A stretch of DNA of 64,000 nt from Welwitschia mirabilis (taxonomy: Eukaryota; Gnetophyta; Gnetopsida; Welwitschiales): contig JBOZIK010000001.1 of the NCBI GenBank assembly GCA_051453625.1, forward strand, positions 211,887,071 through 211,951,070, read 5' to 3'. Positions 47,023-57,056 of this stretch are shown piece after piece. Every line of letters begins with the position of its first letter. Positions within the stretch are counted from its first letter, which is position 1. The notes beneath the pieces were generated by a model. The model ran no database searches. It was not told the origin of the DNA and was given only the letters and a program-made list of their open reading frames with translations. Both the position numbers and the translations under genes were made by a program.

Positions 47023-47900
47023 CAACTAGGCCATTAGAGCTTATTCATATAGCCTTGGTAGGCCCCACTTAAACTTGAAGGCTAGGTGGTAAATGTTATT
47101 TTCTCACTATGATTGATGACCTCTCTAGAAGTGATCATAGTGGTGAATTTGAAAGCCATTTTTGTAAGAAATATTACATTGATAATAGAATTTATTATCA
47201 ATTTTCAGCCCTAAAAATACCACAACAAAATGGTATAGCTGAAAGAAGGAACAGAGTCCTCCAAGAAATGGCACAAACTATGTTAAATGATAAGGAGGTT
47301 CTCAAATTGTTTTGGGTTGAGGCTATTAACATAGCATGCTATATTAGTAACAAAGTTTATCTTATGCTCAATATAGATAAAACACCATATGATTTATGGA
47401 AAGGAAGATAACCTAATGTTTTATATTTTAAAGTCTTCAAAAGTAAATGCTATGTGCTAAAAGGTAGAGAACATTCAAGAAAATTCAACTTTAAAACTGA
47501 TGAAGCTATTTTTATAAGCTACTCAACTAGAAGTAAAGCTTATCAAGTATTCAACAAGAGAATTTTAATGATACAAGAGTCAATTAATGTACAAATTAAT
47601 GAGATTGATACAAGACCAAATTGTTTAGCTGATGAGGAATTCATATCGACAAGTATACCCACAACTAATAAAGTGTTTACTAAAAATAATGAAACTCCTA
47701 CAAAGGAAGGCACAACTAAAAATATCAAACAGTTAAAAGATTATCCATTAGAATCTATTATTGAAGAAGTTGATTCAAAAATAAATACAAGAAGTTCTAT
47801 GAAAAATTTGTATGCTCACATGTGTTATGTTTCAAAAATAGAGCTCAAGACATTTGAAAAAGATAAAATTCATGAGAAATGGATGACAGAAATGCAATAA
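47023..47900 (+). pseudogene. integrase of element C with a catalytic-core deletion
   Basis: It starts RPLELIHIALVGPT, where the first catalytic Asp (IHIDL) is Ala, then a stop. MIDDLSR at 47109 runs directly into SDHSGEFE, although some 40 residues normally separate these blocks, so part of the core is lost. It continues QQNGIAERRNRVLQEM (Glu of the D,D-E set present) and FWVEAINIACYISNK, then TPYDLWKGR and a stop. The C-terminal part is open from 47454 to 47900. Integrase would insert the DNA copy; this copy cannot. Confidence 0.9.
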
Positions 47901-47904
47901 TAGT

Positions 47905-48757
47905 TCAAAAGAAATGATGTTTGGAGACTTGTATAAAGGCCAAAAGATAAGAATGTTATTGAAACTAAGTGGATTTTTAAAAAAATGTAATGAAGAAAAT
48001 AATGTCATTAAAAACAAGGCAAGATTAGTAGTACAAGGCTATAACCAGATAGAAGGCATTGATGTAGGTGATGTAGTTGCTCCTTTTGCAAGACTAGATA
48101 GAATTAGAATGTTTTTATCTTTTGCAACCTTTCAAACTTTCAAAGTGTATCAAATGGATGTTAAGAGTTTTTTTAAATAGTACCTTAAATGACGAAGTTT
48201 ATGCAGAGCAACCACAAGGTTTAATTGATCCTTATAGAAATGATCATATTTATAGGCTTAATAAAGCCTTGTATGGATTGAAGCAAGCTCCAAGACCTTG
48301 GTATAAAAAATTAGCCACTTTTTTAAATGATAATGGATATATTTGTGGAACAGTAGACAAAACCTTGTTTGTGAAGAACTTGAGAAAGGATTTCATTATT
48401 ATATAAATCTATGTAGATGATATCATATTTGGTGCCTTAAATGAAAAGTTATCAAAATAATTTTCAACTATTATGACAACTCATTTTGAAATGAGTATGC
48501 TTGATGAAGTGAAAATGTTTCTTGGACTACAATTCAAAAAATCAAAAGATGGAATATTTATTTCTCAATCCAAATATGCAAGAGATTTAATCAAATGTTT
48601 TGAATTAGAAAATGCAAAAACAACTGACACTCCTATGTCAATGTCTTATAAAGCGAGTTTGGATGAGGATGGAAAATCAGTAGATAAAGAACTTTACAAG
48701 AGTATAATTAGAAGTTTATTATATTTAACTATGATCTACACCAGACATTATGTTTAG
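47905..48757 (+). pseudogene. reverse transcriptase of element C
   Basis: In order: KARLVVQGYNQIEGID, RLDRIRMFLSFA, YQMDVKSFF followed by a frame change and stop near 48178, EVYAEQPQG, YRLNKALYGLKQAPRPWY, a stop at 48404-48406, then the catalytic YVDDIIFG (codons at 48410-48421). After another stop come FEMSMLDEVKMFLGLQ and SKYARDLIKCF. Both catalytic Asp of YVDD are intact, but the frame is broken in at least four places. It is the best-conserved enzyme domain in the window. Confidence 0.95.
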
Positions 48758-48759
48758 TA

Positions 48760-49360
48760 TTGGAGTGTACATAATGTATCAATTCCAAGCAAAAGAATTA
48801 CATCTACAAGCATTAAAAGAATAATCACGTATGTAAAAGATACATGTGATTATGATTTGTGGTATTCTACAGAGACATCCTTCGAGCTTGTAGCTTTTAG
48901 TGATGCAGATTGGTTTAGTTGTAAGGATGATAGAAAGCACACAAATAAAAATTATTTTCTATTAGGTTCATTCTTAGTAGGATGAACAAGTAAGAAACAA
49001 AATTCAATCTTTCTTTTAACTATAGAAGTAGAATATATTATAGTACGTAGTTGTTATACTCATCTTGTATGATTGAAAAAAATGCTAAAGAATTTTAATG
49101 TTAATTTTAAATAAGTCACTATCTTTTATAACAACATTAGTGCTGTAAACATCTCTAAAAATCCTGTTTAGCACTCAAGAACCAAACATATTAATCTAAG
49201 GCATCATTTTTTAAGAGATAAAGTAGAAAAAGAACACATTCCTATGAACTTTATGAGTACAGATTAGCAACTAGTAGATATTTTTACTAAACCCCTAAAT
49301 TTTAATACTTTTCATCATCTCAGAAATGAACTAGAGGTTATCTTGTTATCCTATGGATAA
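48760..49360 (+). pseudogene. RNase H and pol C-terminus of element C
   Basis: RITSTSIKRIITYVK, then FELVAFSDADW with the first catalytic Asp, DDRKHTNKNYFLLG, VEYIIVRS (the usual AEY block, Glu kept), HSRTKHINLRHHFLRDKVEKEH and LVDIFTKPLNF. These are all the standard copia RNase H landmarks up to the end of pol. Several stops interrupt. RNase H would remove the RNA strand during reverse transcription. Confidence 0.92.
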
Positions 49361-50116
49361 TTTCAGGATAGTTGACTAGATCCATGATTTAATCGATCAA
49401 ATGTGGTTAGTCTACTAGCATGAAAGCCTAATCTCTTGGATTCTATCAGTTCTGTAGGCGACTTCAGAGGAAGTTGGACACTTAGAGTGGATAGCAAGTA
49501 AAGAAGAGGTAGATGAGGAATCTGTTTAGAACTTTTCTCTGTGATTATGTTTGTTCTTTTATTTTCTTGTGTGAATTTATCTCCTTTATCATTGATGTCA
49601 AAAGGGAAAGAATTAGTTGTATTTCTTATATACTTGCAGTTGTAGTTTACTCTTGATGAGCACTTTTACTTTGTACTACCTAGTTTAATGAAATAAAAAT
49701 GCACTTGTTTTTATGCTCTCTAATTTATGTCTCAAATTTTTAGTGCAAATATAATTTCCATATGAACTTAAAATTTTTGATATATTGAATATTTAGAATC
49801 AAAAAGTTGTTTAACCTATACATTTATAGTGCACCTTTAGTTGTTAATTAACAAAATGTTAAATATTGGATGATCAAAATGTTGCTTCTTATAAATATTA
49901 TTTTTCATAAACATTTTACATTTTCTAAACTCTCCAAATGTGCACCTCAATTTTTTTTAATATTAGCACAAAATAAATCTTATCAAAATGTCTTCATTTA
50001 ATATTAAAAGGTTTAATTTTTTTCCAAAGGATAATAGGCATTTTATGAGAGGGAGTTTTTTTAAATTTTAATATTTACAACTAAGGAATGTTTGCCATCA
50101 ATGTCAAAGAGGTAGA
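49361..50116 (+). other. 3' untranslated region of element C with repeated polypurine-like sites
   Basis: No envelope-like ORF is visible. Two sites with the same context occur: GATGTCAAAAGGGAAAG at 49594-49610 and ATGTCAAAGAGGTAGA at 50101-50116, the latter abutting the 3' LTR. A further purine run, GAGAGGGAG, is at 50047-50055. Multiple polypurine tracts are known in Sireviruses. Confidence 0.6.
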
Positions 50117-51474
50117 TCATTAGATTATGTATTGTTAAATGATGTCAAACTAATGTTTTTTATTAAGCGAAATTTATGTATCTTGTGCAAAAAATATTGA
50201 TCATTTATAGGTCAGAAGCTAAAGTAAGAAATATCACATTTTAATCACTGAAACCTGTCAAGTTCAATTACCCTCTTGAGGGGTTGACCAGACTTCTAAG
50301 TGGTTGACCACACCTGGAGCAAACTTTGAGAATTGCACTAAATTCATAGGGGTCGACCGAACTTTTGAGGAGTTGACTGAACCTGTGAACTTGAGAACCA
50401 ATACTCTTAAACAAATTGTCAAGGGATCGAATGAATCTATGAGGGGTCGACTAGACCTGAGCACTGTGCACCTGATATCCCTAAGTTGATTGTCAAGGAT
50501 TGACCGGACACTTGAGGGGTTAACTAGACCTAATGCTAAAAATTGGAATGGATCTTTATCAGGATAAGTAGATAACTGGATAGATATGCAGGCAATCGGA
50601 TAAGCAGTCAACTGGATCCTGAGGGGTCGACCCGACATGGAGCTATAAGAAACTAGGAAGATCAAACAGTTTATTCGGGTGACCTATTTAAGTCATGAAA
50701 CTAGGAGGAATCGACTAGACATTTGAAAATTCAGTCGATCAGAATGGAAACAAAATTTTATATCCATTATGTTACCGCTTTTTAGCCATTGGAAGCACGA
50801 TTTTAACTGTACTAACCCTAAGAGCCTTCTATTATAAATAGCCAAGAGAGAAATCACTAAAAGAACTTTTAAAACCTTTTTCCAAATGATTAAAACTTAT
50901 AAGTTATTATTGTATTATCTTGACATTGTATTACTGACCAAGGATGAACCGACATCTATAGTATCTTTGCATACAAGGTCTGAACTTTGTACTTCATTGT
51001 TGTAGTTTGTATCATTTACAGGAGAAGAGCTCCATTACTATAATTGTGCTAAAGAACAAGTGATATTAGTGCATCAAGGCATTTTTCTATCACTATCACA
51101 TCTTTTAAATTTTGAAACTTAACCTGCAAAAGTCTATTTGAAAAGGTTAAAACTTAGCCTACAAAAGTTTGGGTGTAAATATTAAAAGTGAATCTGTAAC
51201 ACCTGAAAGGATTAACAAAGATCTGGATAAGGTGTGATGATAAGCTAATCATCAAGAATGGATTAGGGAGTCTCCCAAACCACTATAAAACTTGCGTGCA
51301 TCTGATTGGTATTTCTATGTTTTCCATTTTTTCATTTTTTTTTATTTTTCTAATTAATTTCAGTTTTTATGCATAAGCTTTTAGTGATCTCTTTCAAGCA
51401 AATTTTTTATCATGAGATCATTTGAATATTTTTAGAGCTTATTCACCCCTCCCCCAGGGTTTTCAATCCTAACA
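50117..51474 (+). repeat. 3' LTR of element C
   Basis: 1358 bp ending CAATCCTAACA, collinear with 43762-45131. It contains the same motif array (50278-50735) and TATAAATA (50833-50840). The exact first base is uncertain by one or two because TG has mutated. Confidence 0.88.
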
Positions 51475-51479
51475 ACTTT
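51475..51479. repeat. target site duplication ACTTT (right) of element C
   Basis: Matches CCTTT at 43757-43761 in four of five bases; the interrupted gag resumes immediately after. Confidence 0.8.
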
Positions 51480-51861
51480 AAACTCTCCCATATTTTTTAT
51501 GCAATTGTATGATATACCACCTAATTATACTCCTCTAGAGAGAAAGATCATAGATTAAGTTATTCTTGGTATTTTCGTTTAGCTGGGCAAACTTCTTATC
51601 ATTAAGTTCTCATTTACTTTGATGTTTGAGAACCATTATTTTATTTTTCTTCTTGGGATGTGTTACATATCTATATTCCACCATATTTCATATGTTACAA
51701 TTAAGAGCTATAGGAATATAGTCATCTTGTTTTCTAATATGCATAGTTTGATTTAGATAATAGTGATGGCCTTGAGATTGATTAACCTTATATGTAGCTT
51801 ATGGATTCCATTTAGGATAAACTTGAAATCAAATATAAGACATAGAAATCTAAAGAAACTA
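51480..51861 (-). pseudogene. family-B gag (copy 2), N-terminal part
   Basis: Continues the gag interrupted by element C. It aligns with 40285-40640 of copy 1, for example TTATACTC (51530), CATATTCCACCATAT-like text and TGCATAGTTTGATTTAGA (from TGCGTAGTTCGATCTAGA). On the minus strand it encodes the gag N-terminus, next to the primer-binding site. No open frame remains. Confidence 0.8.
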
Positions 51862-51873
51862 GCTATGACACCA
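51862..51873 (-). other. primer-binding site, family-B copy 2
   Basis: The minus strand reads TGGTGTCATAGC, a two-mismatch form of TGGTATCAAAGC, adjacent to the LTR end. Confidence 0.7.
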
Positions 51874-51875
51874 AT

Positions 51876-52877
51876 TTTTAGGATCAAAAACACTTTATAG
51901 AGGCAGGGGGAATATATTTTTTTTAAAAAATAAACTTAGAATAACTTAAGTAAATTAAAGGCAAAAATTAAAAATAATAAGAAAAATAATACTTACATCT
52001 TTATTCACATCCTTCTCACTAAGGGTTTCCTTAACCAAAATAAACTACCTTTCTCAATCCTCTGAGATGGTTTTCAGTCATCCCTTTTCATCAAGAATTT
52101 CCTTAAGTACAACCCTAATATTAAGCTTGTTTCATTGAGCTAGTTTTCAACCAATAAATATCTAATAAAGGGTGTGTCTTTCATCAGCATGATACATTAA
52201 CATGTAATACAAGTAACTATTAAAAAAAGATCACAACAGTTAAGAGTAGAAAGATATTAGAAGGAAGAGATTTAATAGAAATTGATTTACATAGTGTAGT
52301 TCTCCTTCTACAGTTAAAATTTAAACATTTTATATGAGGACATGAAGATATATATTGAAGACAGAGGTGGGAGGAAGTTATTCTCAACCTCTATGGTGAC
52401 AACGCATGTCCTCTGGTCATTAGGAGGTGTGACTTAATTTCACTTTGACTTACAATGATTTGATTGCAATTTTTTCCAACATTAACTAAGCTATCACACC
52501 TCTAATGTTTCACTAGAGATTTTGAATGTTCCATCTTCTCCTTAGTAATTTCTATATAAGTCTAGGACATTTCACTTAAAAATTTAGACGTTCTAATCTA
52601 TTTTCAGTTTTCTCCACTGTCATGTCCAAACATTCCATAAAAACTCCAAGATGTCCCAAGTTTAGATGTTTTAAAAAAATTCTGGGGTATCTTGGATTCC
52701 ATTTAGCTATTTCTTATTACTAAGAAACTCAGACATCCCATAAAAAGGGACATCCCATGATCTAGACCTAAGTGTTAGCACCTATTGAGATCTGAATTAA
52801 CTCGAAAACTATCATGAGGAATAATTATGGATTTTAAGTTGTTCATCATTAAAATCCTTCATTTATTTGCTCTAATA
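51876..52877 (-). repeat. family-B Sirevirus LTR (copy E, 5' LTR of the block)
   Basis: About 1.0 kb from TTTTTAGGATCAAAAACAC to TTTGCTCTAATA. Collinear with copies D and 1, but without the SINE. Motif array members such as CAAGATGTCCCAAG and AAGGGACATCCCATG are at about 52640-52760. CTAGT follows at 52878. Confidence 0.85.
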
Positions 52878-52889
52878 CTAGTTCTATCA

Positions 52890-53600
52890 ATTTTTCTTCT
52901 TATAGATGAAAGACAATGTGATGCTATCGATGTGGAGATTAAACAAGTTAAAACAAATCAAACATAAGGTCTTGTTTCAAACTAGAAGAAGAAAAAGACA
53001 ATTTAAAATGAATTTAGACAAAAAACAAAACAATGTGGATGAGATTGTAAAGTACACAACAAGGATTATGGCAAGATGTTTGTAGCAAGAGCATGAGATT
53101 AATAGTGAGAAAGCCTTTTTCTCCTATGGCACAAATTGGAAATATTCATGTTTTGCTTTCCTTTGTAATCTAAAAGGGTCTCATTGTTTATCACATGAAT
53201 GTTGCATTTGCATTCTTAAATAATCCCCTAAATGAGTTTTTTTTATACACAATAACCTAAAATGTATGTAATTCCAAGTAAGTAGGACTATGTTTGCAAA
53301 TTATATAGATCTCTTTATAGTCTTAAATAGGCAGTTAGAGATTTGTTTACAAGAATTTAAAAATTCTTAATTTCAAATGGGTTTATATAATGCAAGGTCA
53401 AACTCACATTTGTATGTAAAAAAGGATTGGATCTAGTTTCACCTATGTGTCTATCTATGTAGATGATCTAATTCTCTTTATCCCTATTGATGAGTTGATT
53501 ATAGATTTTAAAGCCTTAGTGAAGAAGGAGTTTTAAATGACAAACTTAAGGAGGCTCTGTTATTCTTTAGGTTTGTGAATTATGTAGAGTGAAGATGATT
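52890..53600 (+). pseudogene. reverse transcriptase relic of element H
   Basis: Coding resumes after the large insertion. The plus strand reads KFKMNLDKKQNNVDEIVKYTTRIMARC (about 52995-53085), the block usually KWVFK.KLN..G...KYKARLVA. Then come QEHEINSEKAF, VCKLYRSLYSLKQA and a tandem of TAT-GTA-GAT-GAT codons at 53456-53467 that spell YVDD in one frame, followed by LILFI. Frames change and stops are frequent. Together with the integrase at 34.5-35.1 kb it shows one interrupted copia pol. Confidence 0.82.
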
Positions 53601-54300
53601 TCTTTTGTATTAAAAACATTATGCACATACTTTACTTTATAGGTTTGGAATGAAGGATTGTAAAGTTTTCTTCACACTATTTTATCTAAGATTGAAACTT
53701 TCAGCCCAAGAAGATACTCCATTGTATGATGCCACTAAATACAAGTCTGTGATAGGGTTTCCCTTTGCCATATACATTCAAGGCTAGACTTAGCATTTTC
53801 AAAAGAAAATATTTTTCTATCAACAAGCAATGAAACATATTTTTCCTTATTTAAAAGTTAACTATGCAACTTAGTTTATTGTATACGAGAGATGTCTTAA
53901 TATATTTGAAAGTTTGGAGTGATTAAGATCGGGTAGGTAATCTAGATATAATCACATGGGAAGCTTAAAGCCAAACTTATGTTACTCTATCAAAAACAAA
54001 TGTAGACTATGTTGTCTCATCTTTAGTAAGCCAAGCAACCTTGTGGTTGAATTATTTATTAGAGAACTTGGGAATTGTAGAAAATATTTCAGTGGAATTG
54101 TTTACAAATAATAGGTCAATATGTTCATTAGTATAAAATCATGTTCTCCATAAGTGTAACAATCACATTGGTGTTAGGCACCATTTCATTTATGAACTCT
54201 TGCAAATGGCAACCACCAAGTTAAAGTTCCATTTCAATGAAATATCAATGTGCAAATTTGTTCATCAAGGCTCATACTTTAGGGAGGCTGAAAAACAATA
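53600..54300 (+). pseudogene. RNase H relic of element H
   Basis: In order: a KKLCTYFT..FGMKDCK-like stretch (about 53620-53660), YKSVIGFPF (the YRS.IGSL block, 53740-53770), then distant matches to the TLSSTEAEY and HHFI..L..K...F..I....N...D.FTK blocks. The last of these is the open stretch from 54200, with TTKLKFHFNEISMCKFVHQGSY. Heavily broken. It ends where the gag-only LTR element is inserted. Confidence 0.7.
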
Positions 54301-54308
54301 TGACAAAA

Positions 54309-54480
54309 TGTTGGACATTCTCTTTTCTATTTTTTCTCCTATTCTTCTTAAACATTCCTATTTAATTATAATTAAAATTAAGAACTATTTTGAAAGAAAA
54401 TCACATAACACTCCCTAATATGCCTTGAGGCTTTCAGACATGGGTCTGATCTACGTGTAGTGGATCATTCAAATCCAAAA
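54309..54480 (+). repeat. 5' LTR of element I
   Basis: 172 bp, shorter than the 241-bp partner, with the loss mainly in its middle. TGTTGGACATTCTC start, ATCCAAAA end. Confidence 0.75.
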
Positions 54481-54482
54481 AT

Positions 54483-54494
54483 CAGTATCACAGT
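54483..54494 (+). other. primer-binding site, element I
   Basis: CAGTATCACAGT, a degenerate TGGTATCAGAGC site (8 of 12 bases). Confidence 0.5.
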
Positions 54495-55440
54495 AAAGCT
54501 GGGAGAGAAACGAAAGTGCACTAGTTGTTTCGTCCAGGCTTGTGAATGTGATGGAAGGAAGCTATGTGGCCATTGAGCATACATGTTGTCTTCACTGAAA
54601 CCCCACAACAAACAAAGTTTTCCTTTCGCATTACTTTGCTTTTGTGATTCTGGCCTCCGATGCATCAATGGAAAATGAAAGCGGAAAGCACCCTCTGTTT
54701 TGATTGTAGATTTTCACAAAATTTCATGAAAATGAAATGCCATTAGAGATGTCAAACCTTACACGAAAATACCATTGCGTTTGTCTCAGAGCTACAAGAA
54801 GCAATGATTCAAAGAGAGCGTAGACAGTTTCTTCCCACATAGCTGCTGAAGCAGATAATCTCCATTTTCCAAGTGCAGCTAATACAATATAAAATCTCGC
54901 TTTTGAATTTCATTTGGAATCTCAATTACTTTTTTTTTGCATTTTTGGCGTCTGTGTTTCTAGTTCGTCTGCTTTCATTCCCATGTCCATCCTTGTCCTT
55001 GATTGCATTATTCTGCTACTGATTTCGCCTGTCAAGTCTTGATTTTCTTGCATATGGTTCACATACTTCTGCAATTGGTTTTATAGTTTGAGATGGGTGG
55101 TCATTCACAACGCTTTCTCAGTGACGTTGTTTCAGATGGTCACTGCACTATGATTCAGAAAGGCATCAGCATCGCGAAGAAGTAGTTTCAAATCTCGCCA
55201 GTGCAGTTGGATGACAGAATAGTTGTTTTACACGAGAGAGCCTTTTTCATCTGAGTAATAGATTTCCAGATGAATTCATAAGAAATGTGATACAAATGGT
55301 GGATCTTTTGGATTTGGTTTTGATCATCGCTGCAGGCGGCCTTCAATTCTGTCGTAGCTGGATAACGCTTTTTAATCAGTTGCTCTGCTAGTTTTGTTTT
55401 TACTTTTTCAAGCTGAATGCTTTATGATGTGATTAAAGAG
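54495..55440. other. compositional island inside element I; possible captured host DNA
   Basis: Clearly less AT-rich than its surroundings, with many intact CG dinucleotides, and not matching gag or any LTR here. It contains short open stretches (a 67-residue minus-strand frame at 54465-54668) and pyrimidine-rich and splice-like signals, as in a gene's 5' leader. I cannot name a gene. It may be a transduplicated fragment or an unusual leader of the element. Confidence 0.5.
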
Positions 55441-55759
55441 AATGTTGAGTTGGAGGGGTAGCCTTTAAAATGTTTGAAATTTTTTAAGATCTATGAAGGG
55501 TCTAAAGGGTATAACCCTTAGTCTTTGTAACTTTTTTAATAAAATTATTTTTAGGTTGGGAGGCTTGGAGGTATTTAATCGTCCAAGTTTGCTAGTGGGG
55601 TAATAAGAGTAAAAGACCCTTATTTAAAGGGAAAGGCAATTTACTAAAAAATATCTTGCCAAAGAAAAGGTAAATTTCCTAGCTCTCATCAAGTGTAGTT
55701 TGGCGGGATAATTTAAAGGAAAGGATGGGCAGAGATATACCTAAATTTCAATGGTAAAA

Positions 55760-56490
55760 ACTTTCATGCATGGCAAGTCAAGATGTAAATATTGCTAATT
55801 CATAAAGGTGTCTAGAAGGTCATAAGTGGTAACATCCCAAACCTAAAGATGTTACCAAAATTGAAGAATGGGAAGATGCAAATCAACAGGCTCTTTCATT
55901 AATTGGCTTGAACCTTGAAAATGATTATCTTCACCACATTAACTTAAACAAAACTTCAATATGTGTGGGATGACTTAAACAATTTATTCAGCTCTAGTGG
56001 AATTGATGCTAAGCAAGACTTAAATCATTAGTTATACAGCTTAAGATTAGAGGAATCAGGAGATATGAATCAATACATAAATTATTTTAGATCTCCTTTA
56101 ACACAACTTGTAGTAGAAAATTCAAAGATTGATGATGATGATGCTAAAGCAATTTTGTTGACCAATCTTCCTTCCTAATATGATCATATTGTGTTGACTT
56201 TGGAAAAGGTTCTTGCATCACTTGAAGGAATAATATCCTCTCTCATTGAAGAAAGCAATAAGTTGAAGCATCGAGAATATGATCCTAAAGCATTAGTCTC
56301 TACAACAAAGCCTTTTAACAGATCAATAATTTAGAAGCAAAGAAAGCAACAAGAAAGAAAAGCAATGACTTTGTTACTACTATGAGAAGTCAAGACATAT
56401 TGTATCTAATTCCTTTACAAAACCAAGAGATCTTTTAGATGGAAAGTTAAGTGTTAGCAGTAGAAACAAGTTTTTCCACAAAGAATGATT
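55760..56490 (+). pseudogene. gag relic of element I
   Basis: The plus strand reads KIEEWEDANQQALSLIGLNLENDYLHHI (about 55858-55940), the W...D..A...I..SL....L..V block of copia gag. AKAILLTNLPS with a stop and YDHIVLTLEK (56140-56210) match the LL.SLP..Y...V..L block, followed by EEIISSLIEESNKLK-like text. At about 56390-56435 KSRHIVSNSFTKPRDL is the second half of a CCHC knuckle with Cys replaced. At least five stops. No pol follows, so the element depended on others. Confidence 0.8.
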
Positions 56491-56529
56491 CTCCAACAGA
56501 AGAAGAGAAGGTACTGACATTTTAATCTT

Positions 56530-56700
56530 CTCTATGTGATAAACCTGTGCTGAGTTCTTTTATATGGTGAACTTTATTAAGTTCTATATGGGGTTTTATG
56601 TGGTGAACTCATTTGAGTTGTATATGTAGTGATCTCTTTAAGTTCCTTGGTGGCAAACTTTAAAGAGTTTCTTATATGGTCAATCCTATGTAGATTGCTA
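56530..56700 (+). repeat. degenerate ~32-bp minisatellite before the 3' LTR of element I
   Basis: About five imperfect units with the core GAGTTC.TATATGGTGAACT (for example AAGTTCTATATGGGG, GAGTTGTATATGTAG, AAGTTCCTTGGTGGC, GAGTTTCTTATATGG). It lies between gag and the polypurine tract. Confidence 0.7.
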
Positions 56701-56760
56701 TGCTCGAGGCACATTCTAGCACTTTGATTATGATAATAATCTAATTCTTAGATTTATCAT

Positions 56761-56772
56761 CAAGGGAGGATT
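56761..56772 (+). other. polypurine tract of element I
   Basis: CAAGGGAGGATT directly before the 3' LTR start TGTTGGAT, preceded by TTATCAT, as in copia elements. Confidence 0.8.
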
Positions 56773-57013
56773 TGTTGGATATTTTTATAAGGTTGTTGCA
56801 ATAACTCCCAATCTTCTCCCATTCTCTCTCTTATTCTTTCTTCTATTCTTCCTATTCATTCCTATTTTGTTGTAATAAAAGGGTATTTAACCCCTCGATA
56901 GATCTTAAAATGAAGAGTTGTTTTAAAAGAAAATTATAGACAATCCCTCAAGTGCCTTCAAGCTTTTCAGACATGAGTCTAATCTACACATACTGGATCC
57001 TTCAGATCCAACA
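56773..57013 (+). repeat. 3' LTR of element I
   Basis: 241 bp with terminal inverted repeats TGTTGGAT...ATCCAACA. It contains TGTTGTAATAAAAGGG (a likely polyadenylation region) and matches the 5' LTR at its two ends. Confidence 0.82.
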
Positions 57014-57056
57014 ATAAATGATATAGAGTGCATGAAGCTATCCTTAAATAAGGCAT

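Larger units (their letters stand above)
43762..51474 (+). mobile_element. plus-strand Sirevirus Ty1/copia element (element C), nearly complete
   Basis: 7.7 kb including a 643-N gap: 5' LTR 43762-45131, primer-binding site 45134-45145, shortened gag, protease, integrase, RT, RNase H, a 3' region with repeated polypurine-like sites, and 3' LTR 50117-51474. It is inserted in the minus-strand gag copy 2 with CCTTT/ACTTT duplication. LTR length near 1.37 kb, the DSGC protease box, the YVDDIIFG RT box and the long 3' untranslated region fit Sireviruses. LTRs look roughly 80-85% alike by eye with mainly transitions. Stops, deletions and frameshifts make it inactive. Confidence 0.93.
35319..52877 (-). 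mobile_element. minus-strand Sirevirus block (element E) with later insertions
   Basis: The 5' LTR (51876-52877), primer-binding site (51862-51873) and gag (51480-51870, resuming 42918-43756) are all on the minus strand; a third-frame ORF (37703-38116) and a related LTR (35319-36752) close it. Both outer junctions show CTAGTTCTA. The gag is split by a plus-strand Sirevirus (43762-51474), and the block also holds a second gag and LTR of the same family (39.2-42.1 kb). Its own pol is not visible; it was deleted or lies in gap-adjacent DNA. Which internal pieces belong to E rather than to the second copy is partly inference. Confidence 0.6.
54309..57013 (+). mobile_element. short gag-only LTR element (element I), non-autonomous
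   Basis: A 5' LTR (54309-54480) and 3' LTR (56773-57013) begin TGTTGGA and end ATCCAAAA/ATCCAACA, and share CCTTGAGGCTTTCAGACATGG..TCTGATCTAC-type text. A primer-binding site is at 54483-54494 and a polypurine tract GGGAGGA at 56761-56772. Inside are an unexplained 0.95-kb island and a gag relic, with no pol. It is inserted in element H between RNase H and the 3' LTR. Target duplication is weak (CAAAA/ATAAA), though AAATG occurs on both sides if the ends shift by two bases. Confidence 0.8.

Noticed and set aside
40684-52877. Family-B LTR copy 1 and copy E as the two LTRs of one element
   Set aside because: Both carry a primer-binding site followed by gag on the same side, so both are 5' LTRs; they must belong to two insertions.
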